Shown piece by piece: positions 1 to 5,530 of a stretch of 6,818 bases of DNA. Position 1 is the first letter of the stretch; the number at the start of each line of letters is the position of its first letter. The position numbers were made by a program, and so were the translations under genes. Origin of the DNA: Actinomycetes bacterium (GTDB lineage: Bacteria > Actinomycetota > Actinomycetes > S36-B12 > GCA-2699445); the NCBI GenBank assembly GCA_022600255.1, contig JAHZKU010000280.1:1-6818 (forward strand), in the 5' to 3' direction. The notes beneath the pieces are model-generated. The model made no database searches. It was given only the letters and a program-made list of their open reading frames with translations, and was not told where the DNA came from.

Positions 1-215
1 ATCGCGGCGACCACCGGGTACTTATCTATCGCCAGCAGGTGTTGCTCCGCGTCCATGAAAACCCAAGCTGGGTCTGCGGCTAGGCGACCGCCGATGTCCT
101 GCATCCCCAGAAGTTCGCGCGCGCGGGCGTTGGCCTCCACGATGGAGGTATCGGGCGCGTGAATCACGACCCCGGCATCCAACGCGTCCAGCACCAGATC
201 GAATCGTGACTTCAT
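1..215 (-). CDS. PAS-domain sensor protein, N-terminal fragment (cut by window edge)
   Basis: This is the first 71 codons of a gene that continues past the left edge. The product begins MKSRFDLVLDALDAGVVIHA and reads straight into a PAS fold. The segment LDALDAGVVIHAPDTSIVEA followed by NARARELLG is the usual PAS opening, in which a sensory fold looks for a ligand or redox signal. ADPAWVFMDAEQHLLAIDKY then matches the 'DPAW(x)F...YPV' segment common in PAS modules of GGDEF/EAL proteins and histidine kinases. The output domain is not in the window, so its job (kinase, diguanylate cyclase or other) is unknown. The start is well fixed: an in-frame TGA (231-233) lies only five codons upstream, with no other start codon between. 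A purine-rich AAGGA sits very close to the ATG, so ribosome binding may be weak or use the GGGG slightly further upstream. No signal peptide is visible at the N-terminus. It lies 80 bases behind the glycosidase gene on the same strand and may share its transcript. Confidence 0.8.
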   Translation of the reverse strand, partial: MKSRFDLVLDALDAGVVIHAPDTSIVEANARARELLGMQDIGGRLAADPAWVFMDAEQHLLAIDKYPVVAA

Positions 216-295
216 TTCCTTACCCCGTGCTCATTCAAACCCATAGTATCCCTCGTCAGACCCCCGACGGCAGGAGCCCCCAGCCGTGTCGAGGC

Positions 296-1621
296 TCAGC
301 CTCGGGGAGTTACGCGCACCGGAACGATGCCGATGGACACCTTGCCTTTGCTCTCCTGGCACTGGCCGTCATAGACCGGGCAGACTTCCGACGACTGCTT
401 CAGGGTGTACTTGGTGGTGCCGGATTCGGCCCAGACGATTTGGTAGTCCGTACCATCGGCGTTGGTGAAGTCGCAGATGTTCAGCTTCTGCTTGGTCTGG
501 CAGCCCTGAAACTGGGAATCCACCACCCATTCGGAGAACGTCGCCAGTGCGAGGCTGGCGGGGTCGCCGGGACGGGTCTGGATTCCAGGAAAAGCGTTGT
601 ACTCCTGGGTCCAGAAATACCAGAACACCTGCCGGATGCCGTTGCGCCAGTTGTCGAGGTAGGTCTGCACGGTCCAGGCGGCGGCCTTGTCGCCTCGAAT
701 CCGCCCCTTCTTGTTGCTGTTGTCGGGCAGACTGACGTAGTAGTTCACCTCAGTGTTCGCCAGTGGCCGGTTGGCCGGTACACCGCGCTTGTCCAGCAGT
801 TTCTGAACCTGCTTGATCTGCTTGACCGATTGTTTCGGACCAGCCTCACCTAAGGGATAGAAGTGTGCGCTCATCACGTCGATTGGCCAGTCCAACTTCT
901 CCAACTCCTTCAGGTAGGGGTTGAGGAAGTCGGTGAAATGGGTGGGCCGGTGCGTTTGGGAGCTGGCTGAATAGACAGCAGCCCCCGGATCGGCGGCCCG
1001 GATAGCTTCGAAGCCTGCGGCTGTCATTTTCGCCATTTCTTGCGGAGTGCCGACCCAGAACTGCGTGGAACTGGGTTCGTTCCAGATTTGATAGGACTGA
1101 ATCCGGCCCTTGTATCGGTTGGCGACTTCGCCCACGAAATCGGCGTAGTCTGAGATCTTTTTCGGCGCTGCGGCCTCGCCAGGGCCGGTGATGCTGGGGT
1201 CGGCGCCCTTAATGGGCTTGGCCGCCCATTCCGGCGTGCCGCAGAAGGTAAACAGGTAGTCCGTGTAACCCCAGTCGTCATACTTCGTCATGAACTGATC
1301 GAACTGGGTCCAATCGTATTGTCCAGGGCTCGGCTCGATCTGCGCCCACGTGGGCGCACACGCGATCCTCAGCCCGCCCTTGGGGATTTCGGGATTGGTT
1401 GTGTAGGAGTGAATCCCCACATCGGCGCTGGCCACCTTGAATGGGGTATTGGGGACACGCGCATCGGGCCCGGCAGAGACTCCCCCCGGTTCACCTGCTG
1501 GTGGCGGTGTGGGTTCAGGTGTCGCGGTCGGCTCGGGATCTGTGCTTGAGCACGCGGCGAGCACGAAGGCGGCCGCAACCAGAGCGCCGATCAATCGAGC
1601 TGTGCGGGTTGGATGCGCCAC
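296..1621 (-). CDS. Secreted lipoprotein with clan GH-A (GH39/GH5-like) glycoside hydrolase domain
   Basis: The 441-residue product is predicted to be exported, lipid-anchored and active on a polysaccharide or glycoside outside the membrane. Residues 1-23 are a signal peptide with Arg6 and Arg9 before a hydrophobic core. The lipobox is L21-A-A-C24. Residues 25-47 form a Ser/Thr/Pro/Glu-rich linker. From about 60 to 365 the pattern is a (beta/alpha)8 barrel of clan GH-A: GIHSY (69-73), FTFCGTPEW (124-132), YQIWNEP with the likely acid/base Glu182, MSAHFYP (250-256), and NTEVNYY with the likely nucleophile Glu291. Residues 370-441 look like the small C-terminal beta domain, ending GKVSIGIVPVRV, with Cys374/383 and Cys414/421 as possible disulfides. 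The GTG at 1621 is chosen because AAGGAG lies 7 bases upstream and it places the signal peptide at the N-terminus; the frame stays open to 1990, but that stretch is arginine/proline-rich and overlaps the methyltransferase. Substrate and exact GH family cannot be told from motifs. It lies 76 bases after the methyltransferase gene. Confidence 0.85.
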   Translation of the reverse strand: MAHPTRTARLIGALVAAAFVLAACSSTDPEPTATPEPTPPPAGEPGGVSAGPDARVPNTPFKVASADVGIHSYTTNPEIPKGGLRIACAPTWAQIEPSPGQYDWTQFDQFMTKYDDWGYTDYLFTFCGTPEWAAKPIKGADPSITGPGEAAAPKKISDYADFVGEVANRYKGRIQSYQIWNEPSSTQFWVGTPQEMAKMTAAGFEAIRAADPGAAVYSASSQTHRPTHFTDFLNPYLKELEKLDWPIDVMSAHFYPLGEAGPKQSVKQIKQVQKLLDKRGVPANRPLANTEVNYYVSLPDNSNKKGRIRGDKAAAWTVQTYLDNWRNGIRQVFWYFWTQEYNAFPGIQTRPGDPASLALATFSEWVVDSQFQGCQTKQKLNICDFTNADGTDYQIVWAESGTTKYTLKQSSEVCPVYDGQCQESKGKVSIGIVPVRVTPRG

Positions 1622-1628
1622 CGAGGGT

Positions 1629-1634
1629 CTCCTT
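1629..1634 (-). promoter_or_regulatory. Shine-Dalgarno AAGGAG fixing the GTG start of the glycosidase lipoprotein
   Basis: On the minus strand AAGGAG (1634-1629) is followed by seven bases and then GTG at 1621. This is near-ideal spacing. The start puts a charged n-region and lipobox directly at the N-terminus, so it is preferred over the longer open frame. Confidence 0.85.
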
Positions 1635-1697
1635 GTTGTCGCTCGCGGGTGCCGAGAAGGCGGGGTTCGCGTGGCCGGCACGATGGTGCGACCTGCG

Positions 1698-2534
1698 CTA
1701 TCTGATCTTATTCGGGATTGCGTGTGCCGTGTAGGACTTGGTGAGTCCACCGATCTTTTCTCGATAGATGGTGGCGTCGGGGAACAGTGTGCGAACTTCT
1801 TGGCCGGACAACAACCGAAGTTCCGCGATGAGGTCGCCGGCCGCGTCCGCTGACATGCGGCCCAGTCCCGACAACCCGGTTCGGGTGAGCACCCACCGCT
1901 GGGTGGACTGATTGAGGAACTGGAAACCGGGAAGCAAGACATGCGGCTCGATCGGAAAAGAGCGGGCTGGTGTCTGCACAAGATACCCACGCCCCACTCT
2001 GCGGGCCTCCTCGGCCATCCGTTGCTGCGCCGGCAGATTCCCGAGGTGCTCGATCACGGAGTTGGAGAACACGATGTCGAACTGATCCTGTGCGAAATCG
2101 GACAGGTCCGTGGCGTCGCCCACGATGCAGTTGACCCGCTGCACGGAGCGGGCTGGGCCGGTCAGGTTTAGAACTGTGATTGCTAGCTTGGGGTCGTCTG
2201 CTAGCCCCCGCTGCACCCAATAGTCGGGTGTTCCGCCCAAATCAAGAATTGTTAGTGGCTGGTCGGAAATCAACGGGGCGATCAACGATTCGAACAATTG
2301 GAAACGACGATTTCGGAGCTGATTTACCCACGAGTCCGACCGACTGTAGTCGAGGAACCGGGCTGGCACGGGGCTACGAATGTTAGGGCACCTTCCCGGA
2401 TAGAGCGAACCGACCGCATACGTTTCTCCGGTGAACCATAGCAGCCTGGTGACCCACCTAGAAGACAGCGATTCGGGCAGAGCGATGATCGCGATCGTTT
2501 GGGATGGCCGCTCAGGTCGGACCTTCTGGGACAT
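1698..2534 (-). CDS. Class I SAM-dependent methyltransferase
   Basis: The 278-residue product is predicted to transfer a methyl group from S-adenosylmethionine to an unknown acceptor. The Rossmann-type core starts near residue 75. Motif I is LTILDLGGTPDYW (94-106); GDATDL (139-144) is the acidic/adenine-side region; FDIVFSNSVIEHLG (152-165) is the post-motif typical of Methyltransf_11-type enzymes; and RRVGRGYLVQTP (178-189) with FPIEPHVLLPGFQFL (193-207) is characteristic of a bacterial subfamily often seen in polysaccharide gene clusters. The core after RNRRFQLFESL looks complete. The first 70 or so residues are unfamiliar, and family members often start close to the RNRRF segment. An in-frame TGA at 2538-2540 makes ATG 2534 the earliest start; GTG at 2369 (codon 56) is the alternative. 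ATG 2534 overlaps the TPR gene by 23 bases and has GGAGGT 13 bases upstream, longer than ideal. Confidence is high for the enzyme class and moderate for the start. Confidence 0.85.
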   Translation of the reverse strand: MSQKVRPERPSQTIAIIALPESLSSRWVTRLLWFTGETYAVGSLYPGRCPNIRSPVPARFLDYSRSDSWVNQLRNRRFQLFESLIAPLISDQPLTILDLGGTPDYWVQRGLADDPKLAITVLNLTGPARSVQRVNCIVGDATDLSDFAQDQFDIVFSNSVIEHLGNLPAQQRMAEEARRVGRGYLVQTPARSFPIEPHVLLPGFQFLNQSTQRWVLTRTGLSGLGRMSADAAGDLIAELRLLSGQEVRTLFPDATIYREKIGGLTKSYTAHAIPNKIR

Positions 2535-3909
2535 GGCTCATCGTGTGACCTCCGGAACGGAACATTCCGGACTGCCCGGCGGGTGTGCCGGTGAGCCCTT
2601 GCAGATTCTCTCGCACGTCCCGCACCTCCTCATCCCAGTTGATGTGTGTGCGGTCCGCCGCTGTGAGCGCTTCGTAGGCTGCCAGCGCGGCCTCATAGCG
2701 GGTGCGAGCGGCATCGGTTGACCCCAACCGACCGAGGAGTGCTGCGGCCTCATGCTCGCAACCGGCGGCCCGATCGGGGTAACCCAGTGCGGTGTAGGCG
2801 GTCTTGGCTTGACTCAGCAGTGACAGCGCTTCCACCTTCTCGGCGTTGTCGGCGTTGGGGTCGTTGGCCAGGCAGACCGCCAAGCCGTGGTGGGCGTCTG
2901 CGCCGGTCTCTTGGTCGGGGCGCATCCGCTCTACGGCCTCGAAGTTGCGACGGGCCTCGGCCGAAGACCCACCCTGGTCTAACAAGGAGCCTAGGTCTGT
3001 CGTTAGTCTGGCTCGAGTCTGGATCGGCAAGGCGCCTTCTGGGGCCCCCAGTGCCTGTTGCAGTGTGGCCGCGGCTGCAGCGTTGTCGCCGGCCGCGGAA
3101 AGGCGCAGCGCCAGTGGCAGGGCTAAACGCGCGCCGTCTGGGTACTTCTCAGCCAACAGGTAATCACCGAGGGCCGACTGCATGACTTTCCGGGAATCGT
3201 CGACGTTTCCCATCTTCTCCAAAGCCATCCCAAGCACCTGCCGGGCTTGAGCCCGGTAGTGGGGTTGGTGCTCACAGTCGGAGACGATCTGGAGTGCCGC
3301 CCGGGCGGCGACCGTGGGGTCTCCGGTATCCAGCGCCTCGTCCGCAGCCGCTAGCCGTTCGGGCACGCTCAGGTTTGACTCCGGGGTCGCTGTTTCATCC
3401 GCGGGCGGTGCCCAGCGGCCCGAAGACGTGGTAGGCCGTAACTCGGGATTGTCGAGGCGCTGCTGGAGTTCTTGCCAGCGTTTCTTGTAGTGGCGCTTCC
3501 CAAATCCGCGACACATCGGGGCGGTGACCTGCAGCCCCGCGCGTGCCTCATCGCGGCGGCCTAAGACCAGCAGGGATTCGATTTGCAGGAGTCGGACCTC
3601 TAGGGCTAGCCGGGGCAAACTCACATCGCTGGCCGTCGGCGGCGGCGCCGACAGGCTGGTGATTCGCAACCAACGTTGCGATTCCTGCGCCCCGTCGTTA
3701 TCTGCGATCGCTAGGTAGTCCAGCAATCGGTTGAACTCGGCCACCGCATCCTCGTGCAGATCACAGTCCGCATACGTGGCCCCAAGCTGGGCCTGGGCGA
3801 TGGCGATGTCGCCCACGTTCTCGGCTTCGCGGGCCGCAGCCAGCGTCTCCTGGGCTTGCGCGATGTACTCGGCGATCTCGTCGTCGGGGGCATCGGACTC
3901 GTCATGCAT
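2512..3909 (-). CDS. TPR-like helical-repeat protein of unknown function
   Basis: The 465-residue product is soluble, acidic and rich in Ala/Leu/Glu, with no signal peptide or membrane segment. It is built from helix pairs with TPR-like spacing. A first block covers about 10-70 (AQAQLGATYADCDLHEDAVA at 38-57) and 98-130 (LLQIESLLVLGRRDEARAGL, 107-126). A basic patch GKRHYKKRW (137-145) and a polar Ser/Thr/Pro linker (157-182) follow. A second block runs from 183 to 436, with units such as ERLAAADEALDTGDPTVAAR, QARQVLGMALEKMGNVDDSR (221-240), LTTDLGSLLDQGGSSAEARR (302-321) and AAALLGRLGSTDAARTRYEA (388-407). TPR arrays are usually protein-binding scaffolds; the partner is unknown. No catalytic motif was seen. 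ATG 3909 is chosen because MHDES begins the acidic helical region; upstream the open frame becomes Arg/Pro-rich and low in helix character. The ribosome site is weak (GGACAG just upstream). It heads the four-gene minus-strand set and its stop overlaps the methyltransferase start. Confidence 0.75.
   Translation of the reverse strand: MHDESDAPDDEIAEYIAQAQETLAAAREAENVGDIAIAQAQLGATYADCDLHEDAVAEFNRLLDYLAIADNDGAQESQRWLRITSLSAPPPTASDVSLPRLALEVRLLQIESLLVLGRRDEARAGLQVTAPMCRGFGKRHYKKRWQELQQRLDNPELRPTTSSGRWAPPADETATPESNLSVPERLAAADEALDTGDPTVAARAALQIVSDCEHQPHYRAQARQVLGMALEKMGNVDDSRKVMQSALGDYLLAEKYPDGARLALPLALRLSAAGDNAAAAATLQQALGAPEGALPIQTRARLTTDLGSLLDQGGSSAEARRNFEAVERMRPDQETGADAHHGLAVCLANDPNADNAEKVEALSLLSQAKTAYTALGYPDRAAGCEHEAAALLGRLGSTDAARTRYEAALAAYEALTAADRTHINWDEEVRDVRENLQGLTGTPAGQSGMFRSGGHTMSHVPEGPT
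2548..2553 (-). promoter_or_regulatory. Shine-Dalgarno GGAGGT at the TPR/methyltransferase junction
   Basis: GGAGGT (minus strand, 2553-2548) lies inside the last codons of the TPR gene. It is 13 bases before ATG 2534 of the methyltransferase, but only 6 bases before another ATG at 2541. The latter is in the TPR frame and would give just MSHVPEGPT and a stop. The site probably serves the downstream gene through translational coupling, but the spacing leaves the methyltransferase start open. Confidence 0.55.
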
Positions 3910-3928
3910 CTGTCCAGAATGAAGCAAA

Positions 3929-3938
3929 GCCCTAGGGC
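3929..3938. repeat. 10-bp palindrome GCCCTAGGGC
   Basis: This is a perfect 10-bp palindrome centred about 25 bases upstream of the TPR gene start. It could be an operator half-way into the 5' leader, or chance in GC-rich DNA. No function is claimed. Confidence 0.4.
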
Positions 3939-4010
3939 GGAACAAACCCGCGCGGCGCGCGTCGGACGAATGTGCCGGTCTGTGCGTCGTGAGCCGCGCC
4001 GCAATGGGCG

Positions 4011-4039
4011 CAAACCTGGCGATTCCGTGGCCAGGTTGT
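4011..4039. repeat. Inverted repeat AACCTGGC / GCCAGGTT
   Basis: AACCTGGC (4013-4020) and GCCAGGTT (4030-4037) are exact reverse complements separated by nine bases. CA at 4011-4012 and TG at 4039 onward can extend the stem past one bulged G. No T-run follows on either strand, so it is more like an operator or leader hairpin than an intrinsic terminator. It lies about 100-130 bases upstream of the TPR gene start and about 215 bases upstream of htrA. Confidence 0.6.
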
Positions 4040-4079
4040 GATCTTGGTCCCGACTTGACCCCGCGACTGTAAGGGGCAT

Positions 4080-4097
4080 GTTTGGGCGTTGTTTGGG
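4080..4097 (+). repeat. Direct repeat GTTTGGG-CGTT-GTTTGGG with 11-bp period
   Basis: GTTTGGG occurs at 4080-4086 and again at 4091-4097, a period of 11 bases, or one helical turn. Tandem repeats with this phasing are the usual binding form for OmpR/PhoB-type response regulators. It lies 12 bases upstream of the GGGAAC element that may be the htrA -35. The repeat is seen directly; a regulator is inferred. Confidence 0.5.
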
Positions 4098-4109
4098 GTG
4101 GCCGGCCGC

Positions 4110-4139
4110 GGGAACGAATTACACGGGTTCTTTGTCTAT
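4110..4139 (+). promoter_or_regulatory. Candidate ECF-sigma-type promoter for htrA
   Basis: GGGAAC (4110-4115) is followed by 18 bases and GTCTAT (4134-4139). Envelope-stress and thiol-stress ECF sigma factors of actinomycetes recognise -35 elements of the GGAAC/GGAAT type, with GTT- or TCT-like -10 elements at about 16-18 bases. The fit at the -10 is partial (GTC instead of GTT). The -10 falls inside the 16-bp palindrome, so a repressor bound there could block it. The transcript would have a leader of roughly 100 bases before the htrA ATG. Confidence 0.3.
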
Positions 4140-4147
4140 ATAGACAA
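4132..4147. repeat. Perfect 16-bp palindrome TTGTCTATATAGACAA
   Basis: The 16 bases are identical to their own reverse complement and are AT-rich in a GC-rich surround. GGGTTC (4125-4130) and GAGCCC (4148-4153) can extend it as an imperfect stem with a bulged T. The form is that of an operator for a dimeric repressor; TTGTC/GACAA half-sites are used by several families including GntR-type regulators. The regulator cannot be identified from this window. It sits about 105-120 bases upstream of the htrA ATG. Confidence 0.75.
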
Positions 4148-4149
4148 GA

Positions 4150-4187
4150 GCCCGCACGGGCCCGCAGCAAGACCAAGCGGGCGCCCG
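4150..4187 (+). repeat. Overlapping GC-rich dyads in the htrA leader
   Basis: GCCCG-CA-CGGGC (4150-4161) is one dyad. GCCCGC (4160-4165) can instead pair with GCGGGC (4177-4182) across an 11-base loop, and CGGGCGCCCG (4178-4187) is itself palindromic. The first two share bases 4160-4161 and compete at their edge. No T-run follows, so this is not a standard terminator. These may fold in the 5' leader RNA of htrA or may simply reflect high GC. Confidence 0.4.
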
Positions 4188-4241
4188 TGGCGCAAAGCTG
4201 ACATGCTGAGCCAGGGTTTCTGGACTGGTTCGCCAGAGATT

Positions 4242-4246
4242 GGAAG
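4242..4246 (+). promoter_or_regulatory. Shine-Dalgarno GGAAG for htrA
   Basis: GGAAG lies five bases before ATG 4252. An in-frame TTG at 4240 overlaps this site and has no ribosome-binding sequence of its own, so ATG 4252 is the better start. Confidence 0.65.
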
Positions 4247-4251
4247 ACAAC

Positions 4252-5481
4252 ATGACCGACGACGTAGTTGGAGGCCCGCGGCCGGGCGCGAACGAGCAAC
4301 CTACCGGAGCCATGCTGCCGCCCACTGATCCCCCCGCGGCTGGGACCGAGACAATCACGTTTCCCCCGACGCAGTGGTGGGAGTCGCCGACCGATGCCAC
4401 GCGAGATGATCAGTCTGCCGGCCGCAATGACGTCAGCCCGCCTGGGCCTGAATCCGGTGCCAAACCCATTGGCTTCGCGAAGATGATGATCGGCGCCGCC
4501 GCCGTTGCGGTGCTGGCCGGTGGCATCGGCGGCGCTGTTGGGTATTCGATGTCCGACACGACGTCGGCGGTCGCCGCGCCGGTCGTCTCCGGTGGTGGGG
4601 TTTCGGCCCCCGCCGATGGGTCGATCGCGGCCGTCGCCGAAGCTGTTAGCCCCTCGGTAGTGAACATTGCAGCCGGTCAAGGGACCGGTACTGGGTTCGT
4701 GATTCGGTCCGACGGCTACATCCTGACCAATAACCACGTGATCGAAGGCGCCAATGGTGCAGTCGAGGTCACGTTCCCAGACGGAACTGCGGCACAAGCC
4801 TCAGTCGTTGGCGCGGATGCCGGTTACGACTTAGCTGTCGTGAAGGTCGACAAGACTGAACTCCCGGTCGTCACCCTGGGCTCCAGCGATTCGGTTCAGG
4901 TTGGAGACACGGCCATCGCGATCGGTTCGCCGCTCGGACTGGAGGGGACGGTGACATCGGGGATCATTTCTTCGCTGAATCGTACGGTCACGGCTGGCGG
5001 AAGCGGGGAAACGTCGTTCATCAATGCCATCCAAACCGACGCCGCCATCAATCCGGGGAACTCCGGCGGACCATTGGTAGACGGCAACGGCAACGTGATC
5101 GGCGTGAACTCAGCAATCGCATCTCTCGGGCAGGAGGGAAGCGCTGGCTCGATCGGCTTGGGCTTCTCCATCCCCATCGATACAGCTCAGCGAATCGCTA
5201 ACGATCTGATTGAAACCGGCAGTACCCAGACTCCTGTGATCGGCGTGACGGTCGATTCTGGCTTCTCCGGCCGAGGTGCCCGCGTGGCCGAGGTCACCGG
5301 AGGTAGTCCGGCGCAGGCAGCTGGTGTGCAGTCCGGTGACGTATTCGTAGCCGTCGATGGTCGACCGATCTCAGATTCCGCTGACCTGATCGTGGCGATT
5401 CGCGACCGAGCCGTTGGAGAGAACGTGACATTGACCCTCGCCGACGGCGGTGAAGTGAACATCACGCTCGGGGCTGCGTGA
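4252..5481 (+). CDS. htrA: HtrA/DegP-family membrane-anchored serine protease with PDZ domain
   Basis: This 409-residue S1C-family protease should degrade or refold damaged exported proteins on the outer face of the membrane. Residues 1-73 are a Pro/Thr/Asp-rich cytoplasmic tail. Residues 74-98 are one membrane segment (from IGFAKMMIGAAAVAVLAGG). A short Gly/Ala/Ser linker leads to the trypsin-like domain, about 122-322. The catalytic triad is complete: His162 in TNNHV, Asp193 in YDLAV and Ser271 in GNSGGP. TDAAINPGN before the serine and GLGFSIPID (302-310) after it are hallmark HtrA segments. A single PDZ domain (about 327-407) contains GSPAQAAGVQSGDVFVAVDG, the usual carboxylate-binding and fold core. 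This layout matches actinobacterial HtrA/PepD proteins; an assignment to one paralogue is not possible. ATG 4252 is supported by GGAAG five bases upstream. Dyads and a possible ECF promoter upstream fit stress control, which is common for this family. The downstream neighbour is convergent. Confidence 0.95.
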   Translation: MTDDVVGGPRPGANEQPTGAMLPPTDPPAAGTETITFPPTQWWESPTDATRDDQSAGRNDVSPPGPESGAKPIGFAKMMIGAAAVAVLAGGIGGAVGYSMSDTTSAVAAPVVSGGGVSAPADGSIAAVAEAVSPSVVNIAAGQGTGTGFVIRSDGYILTNNHVIEGANGAVEVTFPDGTAAQASVVGADAGYDLAVVKVDKTELPVVTLGSSDSVQVGDTAIAIGSPLGLEGTVTSGIISSLNRTVTAGGSGETSFINAIQTDAAINPGNSGGPLVDGNGNVIGVNSAIASLGQEGSAGSIGLGFSIPIDTAQRIANDLIETGSTQTPVIGVTVDSGFSGRGARVAEVTGGSPAQAAGVQSGDVFVAVDGRPISDSADLIVAIRDRAVGENVTLTLADGGEVNITLGAA

Positions 5482-5530
5482 CGATCCCAGCGCTAGGGTT
5501 GAGGGGTCACCGCTGAGGGCGATGCGTCGT

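Larger units (their letters stand above)
3910..4251. promoter_or_regulatory. Divergent intergenic region between the TPR gene and htrA
   Basis: These 342 bases separate two divergently transcribed genes and must carry promoters for both. I see no convincing protein gene here: the open frames are Arg/Pro-rich and overlap htrA or the TPR gene. From left to right it holds a 10-bp palindrome GCCCTAGGGC (3929-3938), a GCGCC/GGCGC dyad (3996-4011), an 8-bp inverted repeat (4013-4037), phased direct repeats (4080-4097), an ECF-like promoter candidate, a perfect 16-bp palindrome (4132-4147) and further GC-rich dyads (4150-4187). No good sigma-70-type promoter was found for the TPR gene. Confidence 0.7.

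Noticed and set aside
216..295. Terminator between the glycosidase and PAS genes
   Set aside because: The best stem is only five base pairs (ACGGC/GCCGT) with an 11-base loop and no T-run.
206..853. Long plus-strand open frame opposite the glycosidase gene
   Set aside because: It is a shadow of the GH-A gene in GC-rich DNA; the minus frame has lipobox and catalytic motifs, the plus frame has none.
1622..1990. N-terminal extension of the glycosidase frame upstream of GTG 1621
   Set aside because: The stretch is Arg/Pro/Ser-rich, overlaps the methyltransferase in another frame and would bury the lipoprotein signal peptide; AAGGAG lies exactly before GTG 1621.
2718..3185. Plus-strand open frames opposite the TPR gene
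   Set aside because: Their composition is dominated by Arg/Pro/Ser as expected for antisense of an Ala/Leu-rich GC-rich gene; no motif or ribosome site supports them.
4055..4083. TTGACC as a sigma-70-type -35 element for htrA
   Set aside because: At 17-18 bases downstream there is only TGTTTG-like sequence, a poor -10; the pairing is not convincing.
4240..4251. Upstream TTG as the htrA start
   Set aside because: The TTG overlaps the GGAAG sequence that serves ATG 4252 and has no ribosome site of its own.
4089..4328. Small plus-strand frame reading across the leader into htrA
   Set aside because: It overlaps the htrA start in another frame, is rich in Arg/Pro/Gly and passes through the dyads; no ribosome-binding site was seen.
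3910..4797. N-terminal extension of the TPR frame across the intergenic region and into htrA
   Set aside because: It runs antisense through the htrA coding region, is Arg/Gly/Pro-rich and lacks the helical-repeat character that begins right after Met at 3909.
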